From the NCBI RefSeq assembly GCF_041080815.1, contig NZ_CP160205.1:1302001-1366000 (forward strand): 64,000 nucleotides of DNA, read 5' to 3'. Under the pieces are notes generated by a model that saw nothing but the letters and a program-made list of their open reading frames with translations, made no database searches and had not been told where the DNA came from. The position numbers were made by a program, and so were the translations under genes. This document shows, piece by piece, positions 45,701 to 53,350 of this stretch; the first letter of the stretch is position 1, and each line of letters opens with the position of its first letter. This DNA comes from Mucilaginibacter yixingensis (GTDB lineage Bacteria; Bacteroidota; Bacteroidia; Sphingobacteriales; Sphingobacteriaceae).

Positions 45701-48700
45701 AAAGCGTGCGATTACCACTCTGGGTTACATAGGTGCTTACCGGCCTGTGCAGCTGATCATAATCGGCATCAATTTCGGATAGATCATTGTCCCAGGTTTT
45801 CACCATGCGGCCCATTACATCGGTAAACACCCAGCTTTCGCCCTTCTCTGCAGTAACCGTATAGATGGCTTGTTTAACCAGATTAACATGGCCCCGGCTG
45901 ATGTTGCGGCCCAACTGATCATACAGTTTTGAAAAACGCTGAATCAGATCAGTCTCCACAAAAACGGCCGAGGTTTTGCCATTGCCATGATCGGCCATGG
46001 TATGTATGGTACGACCAATGGCATCGTTAAAGTTTCTGGCCGGGGTGTTGGCATGTGAGGCAGCCAGCCAGGCGGCACGGGTTTCGGGGTCGGCAGGCTC
46101 AGGATCAGCAGGGGCGGGGCTGCCACGATCTGCATACCACTGGCTTTCCAGTACGGTATCGTTGGCATCATAAGCGGTGCTTCTCCAGGTATCAAACTCC
46201 ACTTTTGAGAAGGTTCCGTTGGGCATATCCGTGCGGATGTTGCGGCCAACGGCGTCATAATAATTGATGGCGGTAACACCGGTTTCTACCAGGTCGCTTT
46301 CGGTTTCATAGTTAAAATTGTCGCTGAAGTAGGGTTCGTATCTTTTTACCACATTCCCCTTGTTGTTTACAATGGTGCGGCCGTTGCCCATCCAGCGCGG
46401 GTTGGCATTTATGTTTATTACCGTTTTGGTAGCCTCATCCCACTTTTTAGCGATGCCGGGATTGGTCTGCGTTTTAGTCATGATGGCGCCGCCGCTGCCA
46501 TCGGCATAACTAAAGCTTTCCTGCCAGCGGGGATTGGCGGCGCCATGTTTTTCGCGGGCGTAGGTATGGACGTAGTTGGGCTTGCCGTTGGTTTGCCAGT
46601 TAAACAGGTTGTACTCGGTTTTTACGGTAGGATCGTCAAGCGTATCGCCCTCACCGGCGCCTTGCTTGCCCATTACCGCCGATTTGATGACCATCCCCAA
46701 CTCGTCTGTTGTTACAGCTGTACGGTTTTGGTTAATGTCGGTTACTATGGCCGTGTTTAAAACCCGGTAATCATTCTGGGCAGTGGTGACATGATTGAGC
46801 GCATTAGTGGAGGTATGGATAAGCAAATGATAGGCATCCCACTCCACATGGCTCTCATTGCCAAATACATCTCTTGAGCCCACCGGCATATAGAAGCTAT
46901 CTTGTGGGTTTGCCGGAAAAATCCTGTCGCCGGGTTGTGTCCACCAGTTGGTGTCGCCTTCGCTGTGCACGTATTTGGCGTCCTGCAGCATGGTATCGGT
47001 CACTTTGGTGCCGTAATGTTGGGTAACCAAGCCCGGCGTAAACGCCAGTTGATAGGATTTATGAGTGATGCCAATGGCAGATAACTGCCCCAGCGCCAGC
47101 GGGCCGCTTAGGTCGTCTTTATAAAAATAGCCCCTGGCATGCATGCCCAGCCTTTTTTGGAGCGAGCCATTAAACTCATCTTCAAATGAAACAATGGCGG
47201 CAGTGTTTACTGCGGTACGCAGATCATTAGGCTTAAAAAAGAAAGTTGCGGGTTGTGCCAGGCCATTCAGCTCGTATGAACGGTTTTCATAACCGGCCCG
47301 TAAACGATGCGCGTCATCTGTAGAAATATCGTTAGTGTATAATGCCTCGTTGCAAACAATATGCAGTTTATCCTGCTCAGTCCATACCTGATCTGGAATG
47401 GCATCGGCACCGGTAGGGCGTTGCAGGCGCGGATAAACTACGGATGCTGCCTGAAGGATATTGCCCAACTCATCGGTATCTAATGTAAACGTTTGGGCAA
47501 TGCTCGGGTCTGCCGGGTTTCTCTCATAGCTGTAAGAAATACTTTCTGAAGGCACCACCAGGAACGACGCATATTGCTGGCCGTTGCGGGGCTGTACCAG
47601 CTTAATTTCAATGTTGGTTTGGGCTGCGTTGTAGGGGAAATCCTGTTGAGCCGAACCATCTGCCGAGTAAACTTCTGTGCGTAGGGTCAAGCCTTTGCAG
47701 GCGCGCAGGGCTTCATGCAGTTCGTCCGGCGATAAGTTATCAGGTAGTATCGGCTCAGGTATTTCATATTCGGTAAATGCAGGGTTTTTGAAATATTCTG
47801 ACTGGCATTGGTGCAGCAGTTTCTCATTCATTAAATAAGCACCGGTATGGAACCAGGAGATGGCTTTAACCGGCGGCTGATGCAGGTCTGCTTCCACCAC
47901 GTTTTTGGCAGCGTTGAGTGCAAAATCGGCAAAGCTTTCGGTGTCGTTTTGTTCAACCCGGGCAAAGCCGCGAAACTCTTTTTCGGTAAAATCATAATAC
48001 CCGTGGCGGTAGCTGTAGGTATTGATAAACACGGTTTCGCGCACCAGATCGCGGTTGGTGATGCGTGAAATACAATGTACCGGGAACGGTAGTTTGGTGA
48101 TCCAGGGGATGCCGGCCAGTTTATCATCCAGGTAATATTGGGTTGACGAGCGATACTCAATGGCTACTTCTTTACCGCAATTATTTTTGTAGCCGATAAG
48201 TAAGGCTGGTTTTTTGCTGCCCATCAGGTCAATGTACTGCAGTGGCTGACTGGCAATGGCTGATGAATAAACGATGGATGCTGTGCCGGTGCCCAAAAAG
48301 TCAAATACAGCCACATCGGCCACGTTATCCAACTGCGGGAAACTGCTGATCACTTGTGGTTGGGCCGACCATTCGTTACCGTTCTGGTTCATCCATACCC
48401 TGAAATTGTTTTTGCCCAGGTAGATGACATCTATGGTCCCCGAACCGTCAATATCTGCCAGACGCAGGTAGGAAGGATTGAAATTGTCCGAATGATCAAA
48501 CACCGGTGCATTGTCCATATTCACCTTTGCGCCGAAGTTGCCATAGCCTTTGTTGGGCCAGTAACAAATCTCGCCGTTGCGGATGCGAACAATATCGGTC
48601 AGGCCGTCGCCACTCATATCGGCCAGGAAGATGCTTTGGCTGGCATCGGCAAAAACAATGGCGGGGCCTTTTTCCTCGTCAACGGCTTTGGCAACAGTTT

Positions 48701-50432
48701 GCGATACGCCGAAACCTTTCTCGCCCAGACCATGATACCAGCGTAGCCTATCGTCCTCTGTTTGCAAAATGTCCGGACGGCGGTCGCCGGTCAGGTCAAT
48801 AAATCTCAGGTTGGGGTCGGATGGATTTACATTGGGGTTGTTTTCAAAATACTGCATTGGCTCCCATTCATCCTCCTCGTTCAGTTTAAAAAATCCCTGA
48901 AGCGAGGCATCCATCTGTACCAGATATTTTGTTCCGTCGCCTTCCAGTTCGGTTAAGGCCATTGATTTACCCAAGCCAGAGAATGATGGTTTTACCCCCA
49001 GTTTTTCAGCCGGTGTAAAGTGTCCCTTACCCAGGTTTGATTTATAATACCAGGCGTTATTCTGTTCGGTAAGTATACCGCCAATGCCTTCGTTAAACAG
49101 ATCAACCCATAGGTAACTCTTATCATCAATACCAACAGGTGCGCCGGCCAGTTGGTCTGGCGCTACGGTTTGGACGGTGGTATTCCACTCATGCTGTTGA
49201 TACTGTAATTCAGTTTCGGGCAAATACTTGGTGCTGTAGTGCCCGGCATCGGCATCCCACAGGTGGCCGTTTTGCCTTATTTTCACCAGGAAGGAGAATC
49301 CGTTTTCTGTGCCCGTGTTACCTTCCAGTGCCAGCGTTTCATCATAAAATAACTGTAATGATCTGACCAGGTAAGGATTTAGCGGCAACTCGTTATCAAA
49401 ACAATGAAACATCATAATGCGCTGGCAACGGCGATAGGTGCGTACCTCAAAACCGGAGCGGTATGACGAGAACGGATCTTTTCTACAGGCCCAGGGCTGT
49501 ATCTCGGTATCGATATTTTGATGGATGTTGACAGCCGGGTCGTGCTCGCCGTAATCAAATACGGTTTTAAATAAAAAGTCACTTTCGGCGGGTAAAGTAT
49601 CGCCGTTATAATATGGCTGCTTGTTGCCATACATTATCTTTTTAAGATACAGCTGGGTGCAATTATCAATGCGGTTGGTCTCGTTCATTTTGCCGGCTGC
49701 GCCTGCAAAATCCTCTTTCTTGTAGGTTAATAAAGTGAGGTTCCCCTTATCGTCATGCAAATAACTCAAGTGCCATTCAAACACGCGGGAGGCATCTGCC
49801 GGATCGCTCAGACGACTTTCATCTGTCAGGCCATAATAGGCAGTCAGGTTATCGCGGGTAATGGTTCGCCAGTAAACTTCGGCGGTGGTATTGTTTTGCC
49901 ATTTTTCTATGCGGGCAAAGCTGCCCTCGGTGCGGGGGCGGTATTGCGTAATGGTGTAATTTACGCCGTTCAGCGTTCTTTGCTTTACGGCTTTTTGCCA
50001 GTTGCCGCCCTGCTTTTCCAGCAGCGGTACCAGGTCTTCCGAGCCGGAAATAATAAAAGTATCGCTTTCCAGCGCATCCTGGTAGGTAGGCAGGCCATTC
50101 TCCGTTTTGCGCGAGATGGACGGAATATCCATTTGCCAGCCCAACCCAAATGCGCCATTACCGGCGCCTGAGTTATAGGTTAAGGCGAACGATGGCGCCA
50201 CGCCACCCCGGCCGGGACTAAAAGGTATAGGGATACCCATAGACGAGGTGCCTGTAATGGCATTGACGTTAAATTTTTCTTCGATGCCTTTGATGGCGCC
50301 CCCGCCTGTGGGTAAACCAACAGTGGGCAATGCGCCGGTAATGGCACTGTTTTGGTCTGCACCTTTATCATTACTTTGAAAAGGGCCAGATGGCTGAGGT
50401 TGGGATGTTGAGCTTTTAAATAGAGGGTTCAT
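42723..50432 (-). CDS. Fused TcB-TcC toxin protein (SpvB/Rhs) with hypervariable C-terminal payload
   Basis: I choose the ATG at 50432 (MNPLFKSSTS), giving 2569 residues; an earlier frame start at 50543 overlaps the likely promoter. Order of parts: SpvB domain (about 40-330; SMGIPIPFSPGRGGVAPSF), FG-GAP-like repeats of the TcB propeller (DLTGDRRPDIL, DMSGDGLTDIV, DIDGSGTIDVI; about 540-670), TcB middle domains, Rhs repeats (about 1370-2030) and the Rhs core (YHPFGTSAYR; RYRFSGKERDDETGFYYFGARYY; about 2030-2134). The variable C-terminus is about 2135-2569. It has a Gly/Asp linker, a nuclease-like motif set (RRGQILEWMYG; YDIETGTAVQQIKS; about 2314-2351) and a hydrophobic tail. TcB and TcC form a cocoon that cleaves and stores the payload. 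Fusion of the two is common in Bacteroidota. Confidence 0.9.
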   Translation of the reverse strand: MNPLFKSSTSQPQPSGPFQSNDKGADQNSAITGALPTVGLPTGGGAIKGIEEKFNVNAITGTSSMGIPIPFSPGRGGVAPSFALTYNSGAGNGAFGLGWQMDIPSISRKTENGLPTYQDALESDTFIISGSEDLVPLLEKQGGNWQKAVKQRTLNGVNYTITQYRPRTEGSFARIEKWQNNTTAEVYWRTITRDNLTAYYGLTDESRLSDPADASRVFEWHLSYLHDDKGNLTLLTYKKEDFAGAAGKMNETNRIDNCTQLYLKKIMYGNKQPYYNGDTLPAESDFLFKTVFDYGEHDPAVNIHQNIDTEIQPWACRKDPFSSYRSGFEVRTYRRCQRIMMFHCFDNELPLNPYLVRSLQLFYDETLALEGNTGTENGFSFLVKIRQNGHLWDADAGHYSTKYLPETELQYQQHEWNTTVQTVAPDQLAGAPVGIDDKSYLWVDLFNEGIGGILTEQNNAWYYKSNLGKGHFTPAEKLGVKPSFSGLGKSMALTELEGDGTKYLVQMDASLQGFFKLNEEDEWEPMQYFENNPNVNPSDPNLRFIDLTGDRRPDILQTEDDRLRWYHGLGEKGFGVSQTVAKAVDEEKGPAIVFADASQSIFLADMSGDGLTDIVRIRNGEICYWPNKGYGNFGAKVNMDNAPVFDHSDNFNPSYLRLADIDGSGTIDVIYLGKNNFRVWMNQNGNEWSAQPQVISSFPQLDNVADVAVFDFLGTGTASIVYSSAIASQPLQYIDLMGSKKPALLIGYKNNCGKEVAIEYRSSTQYYLDDKLAGIPWITKLPFPVHCISRITNRDLVRETVFINTYSYRHGYYDFTEKEFRGFARVEQNDTESFADFALNAAKNVVEADLHQPPVKAISWFHTGAYLMNEKLLHQCQSEYFKNPAFTEYEIPEPILPDNLSPDELHEALRACKGLTLRTEVYSADGSAQQDFPYNAAQTNIEIKLVQPRNGQQYASFLVVPSESISYSYERNPADPSIAQTFTLDTDELGNILQAASVVYPRLQRPTGADAIPDQVWTEQDKLHIVCNEALYTNDISTDDAHRLRAGYENRSYELNGLAQPATFFFKPNDLRTAVNTAAIVSFEDEFNGSLQKRLGMHARGYFYKDDLSGPLALGQLSAIGITHKSYQLAFTPGLVTQHYGTKVTDTMLQDAKYVHSEGDTNWWTQPGDRIFPANPQDSFYMPVGSRDVFGNESHVEWDAYHLLIHTSTNALNHVTTAQNDYRVLNTAIVTDINQNRTAVTTDELGMVIKSAVMGKQGAGEGDTLDDPTVKTEYNLFNWQTNGKPNYVHTYAREKHGAANPRWQESFSYADGSGGAIMTKTQTNPGIAKKWDEATKTVININANPRWMGNGRTIVNNKGNVVKRYEPYFSDNFNYETESDLVETGVTAINYYDAVGRNIRTDMPNGTFSKVEFDTWRSTAYDANDTVLESQWYADRGSPAPADPEPADPETRAAWLAASHANTPARNFNDAIGRTIHTMADHGNGKTSAVFVETDLIQRFSKLYDQLGRNISRGHVNLVKQAIYTVTAEKGESWVFTDVMGRMVKTWDNDLSEIDADYDQLHRPVSTYVTQSGNRTLFSHIVYGDLFADADATAKNLKGKAYQLYDQSGVVTVTGVDFKGNVTAANRQLATEYKQLVDWSPLHGLTDITAIQLAAAPFLETEVFESAAALDALSRPITVVLPDHSVIRPIYNEANFLASLDVQIHGVGSFVNFLAGQDYDAKGQRQFAAYGNGTVTNYFYDPLTFRLTNLITKLHQADADTDSIQDLFYTFDPVGNITQIRDDAQQTHFFQNAVVYPEARYQYDALYQLVQATGREHVSLSTDNQSDHSDFPFINQLPEANNTTAVRNYTEKYEYDDCGNIKLLKHIANNANWNRRYQYIYETDPTHLTNRLKATSLPGDANGVFSATYTHNLHGNLTSMPHLSAADSMQWNFLDQLTSVNLGGGGMAYYAYTVNGQRTRKVIERQGGLKVERIYLGAVEIYRERQGNNAPDLERYTLHISDNTGNIAQVDTKTIDVNHKDTVNQLNQNSIRYQLSNHMGSATLETDDAGHIISYEEYHPFGTSAYRVSKPGTDFSLKRYRFSGKERDDETGFYYFGARYYAAWLGRWTSSDPGGFVSGFNLFKYCSNSPVLFQDPNGKDDNPNSLVGATPETEYLRDPSRMAEARAYLERVFSARLRDQTKNMVIDRMHFVTQTRSWSVDSFHLVDRPTATGDGDGTGDGSGDSDGEGDGDGDGTGSGSGTGDTTGSGQGSGDGTTGTGDGSSTQQGDASATPADANSSQPPADNPTGGGESIAGPAGERFIWDYDFPNQGIPGSRRGQILEWMYGNDWRSNTANYDIETGTAVQQIKSTDAYGRVGQTVRDATRDADVAITANPTGTMGGKSAQAIIITPTDAPASVDADIAGAMARSRRTLNNPTLPPEQVRGLPGRWGAASRGLSVVGTGLSAYSLYRDIRAGDAPMATADTLTTAGGGLEIYAFTTSGATVAGVSAASAGMVLAGAGIAIGSGISAYREFKAGDNLGGTVDLIGVAAGIAIVAGVVFSAPALLIGGAIAALGVGLFHLGRWLLS
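43664..43800 (-). repeat. Degenerate tandem repeat encoding a Gly/Asp/Ser/Thr-rich linker
   Basis: The stretch is built from imperfect short units that read ggtgatgg and relatives on the minus strand, and encodes runs of GDGDGTGDGSG type. It lies within the TcC C-terminus between the Rhs core and the nuclease-like segment. Such repeats are prone to slippage and length change. Confidence 0.75.
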
Positions 50433-50540
50433 AACTGAGCCGGTTTGATGCTTATTGAACAGGTTGAACACTGGGTTAAGCAAGAGGCTATGAAATACAT
50501 GGATACCTTGCGTCGTGGTATTTCTCGCTTGCTTATAAAG

Positions 50541-50573
50541 CAAATTTAGGCCGGCAGCAGGCCCTCCATCAAC
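50541..50573 (-). promoter_or_regulatory. Probable promoter of the Tc toxin operon
   Basis: On the minus strand, GTTG (50573-50570) is followed after 21 bases by TAAATTTG (50548-50541), matching the -33 and -7 boxes of Bacteroidota promoters except for one base in the first box. The transcript would start near 50534, giving a leader of about 100 bases before the ATG at 50432. This supports the later start codon. Confidence 0.5.
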
Positions 50574-50586
50574 GGGAAATTTCCCG
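50573..50586. promoter_or_regulatory. Perfect 14-base palindrome upstream of the Tc promoter
   Basis: CGGGAAATTTCCCG is a perfect palindrome directly upstream of the -33 box of the toxin operon. It also lies 118 bases before the ccoI ATG on the other strand. A dimeric regulator site is plausible but unproven. Confidence 0.4.
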
Positions 50587-50613
50587 TATTTTCGGGTGTA
50601 AATTCCCCCGGAA

Positions 50614-50629
50614 AATGACGTTGGTCACA
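50614..50629 (+). promoter_or_regulatory. CRP/FNR-type binding site upstream of ccoI
   Basis: AATGA-CGTTGG-TCACA fits the CRP/FNR form (TGTGA-N6-TCACA or TTGAT-N4-ATCAA) with a perfect right half and an imperfect left half. Its centre (50621.5) lies about 42 bases before a start predicted from a degenerate -7 box TAGTTTG (50652-50658). That is the spacing of a class II activator site. Oxygen-responsive control of a cbb3 assembly gene is expected, but the match is imperfect. Confidence 0.4.
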
Positions 50630-50681
50630 TTTTAGCAAAATCACGGTCATTTAGTTTGGGGGCCGTGGGCTGCACCTTTGA

Positions 50682-50699
50682 GTATCAAAACATTGATAC
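50682..50699 (+). promoter_or_regulatory. Inverted repeat directly before the ccoI start codon
   Basis: GTATCAA (50682-50688) and TTGATAC (50693-50699) form a perfect inverted repeat around AACA, four bases before the ATG at 50704. It could be an operator or a small hairpin that masks the start codon. The half sites are those of FNR but in the outward orientation. Confidence 0.45.
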
Positions 50700-50703
50700 C
50701 ATA

Positions 50704-53097
50704 ATGGCTGCCAAAACACTTACCCTAACCACCTGTTACCACTGCGGTAACGACTGTGCAGACGAGCACCTGCTGCTTGACGATAAAGACTTTTGCTGCA
50801 ATGGCTGCCGCGAGGTTTACCGCGTTTTGTCTAAATCGGGCCTCGATAATTATTATGCTTATAATGATCACCCCGGCGCCAATCGTACAGCCAAAGAAAC
50901 CCGGTGGGATTACCTGCTGGAGCCGACCATTGCGCGCGATCTGGTGGAGTATACTGATGATCAGCTAACCATTGTTACATTTTACATCCCGCACATCCAT
51001 TGCTCATCGTGCATCTGGTTGCTGGAGCAATTGAACAAGTTTAATCCGGCTATCGCTTATAGTAGGGTAGATTTTCTGCGCAAGCAAGTCAACATCCGTT
51101 TTAATAACCAGGATATCAACCTCAAGCAGGTGGTAGAAGTGCTGAATAGTATTGGCTATGAACCGCTCATCAGCCTGCAGGATGTGGTGAAGAAGCAAAC
51201 CCTTAGTCAAAAGGATGACCTGGTGCGCAAAATTGCCGTGGCCGGTTTTTGTTTTGGTAACGTAATGCTGCTCAGCTTTCCTGAGTACCTGGGTATCTCA
51301 TCGTTTGAGGAATCTTTTAAGGTCTTTTTTGGCTGGCTTAATATGGCCTTTGCCATACCTGTGTTTTTTTACAGTGGTTTTGGCTATCTGCGCTCTGCGT
51401 GGACAAGTTTGAAACACCGTACACTTACCATAGATTTTCCGCTGGCACTGGGCATTATTGTGCTGTTTGTGCGTTCATTTATTGAGGTATATACCCATGC
51501 CGGTTCTGGTTTTGTTGATACACTTTGCGGACTAACGTTCTTCATCCTGGTGGGCAAGTTTGTGCAGCGCAAAACCTATTACCATTTATCGTTCGAGCGT
51601 GATTACCGTTCGTTTTTTCCGGTAGCGGTGCAGGTGATTGAAGAGGGAGGCGAACGCCCCGTTCCGCTGGCAGATTTGCAAGTAGGGCAGCGCATCCGTG
51701 TGCGTCATCAGGAAATTATTCCTGCTGATGCCATTTTGCTGAAGGGTGAGGCCATGATAGATTTTAGCTTTGTGACCGGCGAATCTATCGCCGTCAATAA
51801 AACTCTTGGCGAGGTGATCTATGCTGGCGGCCGCCAAACCGGTGGTGCGCTGGAATTGGAAGTTGTTAAACCTGTATCTCAAAGTTACCTGACCCGCTTG
51901 TGGAACAACGAGGCTTTTACCCGTAGTCAAGATCAGCGTATAGAAACCTTTAGTCAGCGCGTTAGCAAATACTTTAGTGTGGCTTTGTTGCTGGTAGCCT
52001 TTAGTGCATTGGCTTACTGGATGCCTACTGACACTACCCGCGCCTGGGCATCGTTCACAGCAGTGCTGATTATTGCCTGCCCTTGTGCGCTGGCGCTGAG
52101 CACGCCGTTTACTATGTCGGCAGCGTTAGGCATTTTTGACCGAAACCTATTTTACCTCAAAAATGCGGCAGTGGTAGAGCAAATAGCAGCTATTGATACC
52201 ATTGTGTTGGATAAAACCGGAACCATCAGTCTTAACAGTGCCAACACGGTACAATTTAGCGGGTTTTTAAATGATGATGATAAACGATTGATCTGCTCTT
52301 TATGTGCCAACTCATCGCACCCTTTGAGCCAGCTGATTAGTCGCAATTGGGTGTGTGCACATCCGGCTTTTGTGAGTTCTTATTATGAAGTACCTGGCCG
52401 TGGTATCCTTGGTGAGATAGAAAACTGCGAAGTAAAAATAGGCAGTGCCCGTTTTGTGTTGGATCAGGATAAAGATGTCAATCAATCTAACAACACCGAA
52501 GTGCACGTAAAAATTGCTGGTCATTACCGCGGCTATTTCAGCATCCAGCATCATTACCGCGATGGCTTTGCCGATCTGAAAAAACTCAGGCAGCAATATA
52601 AGCTATACCTGCTCAGCGGCGATCATGGGCATGAGCGGCAAGCGCTATCCGACGTGTTTGAGCTGCCGGGAACCATGTACTTTGAACAAACTCCGCAAGA
52701 TAAACTGGATTTTATCAGCACGCTGCAAACCACCAGCCACAAGGTAATGATGCTGGGCGATGGCTTGAACGATGCCGGTGCCCTGAAACAAGCCGATGCC
52801 GGCATAGCCGTGACGGATAACGTCAATAATTTCTCGCCCGGTAGTGATGCCATTTTGGATGGGCGGTCATTAAAAAAGCTGCCTGCGTTTCTTAAGTTTT
52901 CTAAGGATGCGGTGCGGGTGGTGTATTGTTCGTTCGGGATCTCGTTAACCTACAATGCGGTGGGTTTAAGTTACGCGGTAACCGGCAGACTCTCACCGTT
53001 AATTGCAGCCATTTTGATGCCTTTAAGCACGGTAACCATTATATCATTCACCAGTTTGGCCACACACCTGGCCGCCAAAACCCGAAAGTTGTTATGA
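50704..53097 (+). CDS. ccoI: Copper-transporting P-type ATPase CcoI (FixI)
   Basis: The ATG at 50704 is preferred over one at 50656, because the latter would place the inverted repeat inside the gene. The 797-residue protein begins with a Cys-rich metal-binding segment (CYHCGNDC; FCCNGCREVY) typical of CcoI. An HMA domain (HIHCSSCIWLLE), eight membrane helices, the CPCALALSTP metal site (about 458), the phosphorylation motif DKTGT (about 502) and the hinge GDGLNDAGAL (about 684) follow. CcoI supplies copper for the CuB site of cbb3 oxidase. The ccoS gene overlaps its stop by four bases. The Tc toxin operon diverges upstream with no functional link evident. Confidence 0.95.
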   Translation: MAAKTLTLTTCYHCGNDCADEHLLLDDKDFCCNGCREVYRVLSKSGLDNYYAYNDHPGANRTAKETRWDYLLEPTIARDLVEYTDDQLTIVTFYIPHIHCSSCIWLLEQLNKFNPAIAYSRVDFLRKQVNIRFNNQDINLKQVVEVLNSIGYEPLISLQDVVKKQTLSQKDDLVRKIAVAGFCFGNVMLLSFPEYLGISSFEESFKVFFGWLNMAFAIPVFFYSGFGYLRSAWTSLKHRTLTIDFPLALGIIVLFVRSFIEVYTHAGSGFVDTLCGLTFFILVGKFVQRKTYYHLSFERDYRSFFPVAVQVIEEGGERPVPLADLQVGQRIRVRHQEIIPADAILLKGEAMIDFSFVTGESIAVNKTLGEVIYAGGRQTGGALELEVVKPVSQSYLTRLWNNEAFTRSQDQRIETFSQRVSKYFSVALLLVAFSALAYWMPTDTTRAWASFTAVLIIACPCALALSTPFTMSAALGIFDRNLFYLKNAAVVEQIAAIDTIVLDKTGTISLNSANTVQFSGFLNDDDKRLICSLCANSSHPLSQLISRNWVCAHPAFVSSYYEVPGRGILGEIENCEVKIGSARFVLDQDKDVNQSNNTEVHVKIAGHYRGYFSIQHHYRDGFADLKKLRQQYKLYLLSGDHGHERQALSDVFELPGTMYFEQTPQDKLDFISTLQTTSHKVMMLGDGLNDAGALKQADAGIAVTDNVNNFSPGSDAILDGRSLKKLPAFLKFSKDAVRVVYCSFGISLTYNAVGLSYAVTGRLSPLIAAILMPLSTVTIISFTSLATHLAAKTRKLL

Positions 53098-53255
53098 GCA
53101 TTCTTTATTTCCTTATTGGGTGCAGCGTATTGCTGGCCCTGGTATTTCTGTGTGCATTTTTCTGGGCTCAGCGCGATGGGCAGAATGACGATCTGTACAC
53201 CCCGTCGGTAAGAATACTGTTGGACGATAAGCCTCCGGCCGGAGAAGAAAAATGA
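53094..53255 (+). CDS. ccoS: cbb3-type oxidase assembly protein CcoS
   Basis: This 53-residue protein starts at an ATG that overlaps the ccoI stop (ATGA). It is a single-helix membrane protein (ILYFLIGCSVLLALVFLCAFFWA) followed by the short family tail QRDGQNDDLYTP. CcoS is needed for cofactor insertion into cbb3 oxidase. The sequence and the overlap with ccoI are diagnostic. Confidence 0.93.
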   Translation: MSILYFLIGCSVLLALVFLCAFFWAQRDGQNDDLYTPSVRILLDDKPPAGEEK

Positions 53256-53288
53256 TCATCGTCATGTTTGGCAGAAACGGCCGTCATT

Positions 53289-53308
53289 CCGCAGGTTAGG
53301 GCCTGCGG
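53289..53308 (+). other. Short hairpin between ccoS and ccoNO
   Basis: CCGCAGG (53289-53295) pairs with CCTGCGG (53302-53308) over a six-base loop, 42 bases before the ccoNO ATG. There is no T-run, so it may be an RNA processing or stability element that adjusts expression between assembly and structural genes. Confidence 0.4.
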
Positions 53309-53350
53309 GTAATTTTACCGCATCAAGAATTCACACCCTTTTTAAACAAT

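Noticed and set aside
33246..50432. Reading the Tc locus as a prophage tail or contractile injection system
   Set aside because: No sheath, tube, baseplate or AAA ATPase gene is present; the domains are those of Tc toxins.
50433..50543. Longer N-terminus for the TcB-TcC protein starting at 50543
   Set aside because: It overlaps the probable -7 box, and the conserved SpvB-type start follows the later ATG at 50432.
53094..53255. A longer frame starting at 52926 for CcoS
   Set aside because: It would overlap ccoI by 172 bases; the ATG at 53094 gives the standard CcoS length and a four-base overlap.
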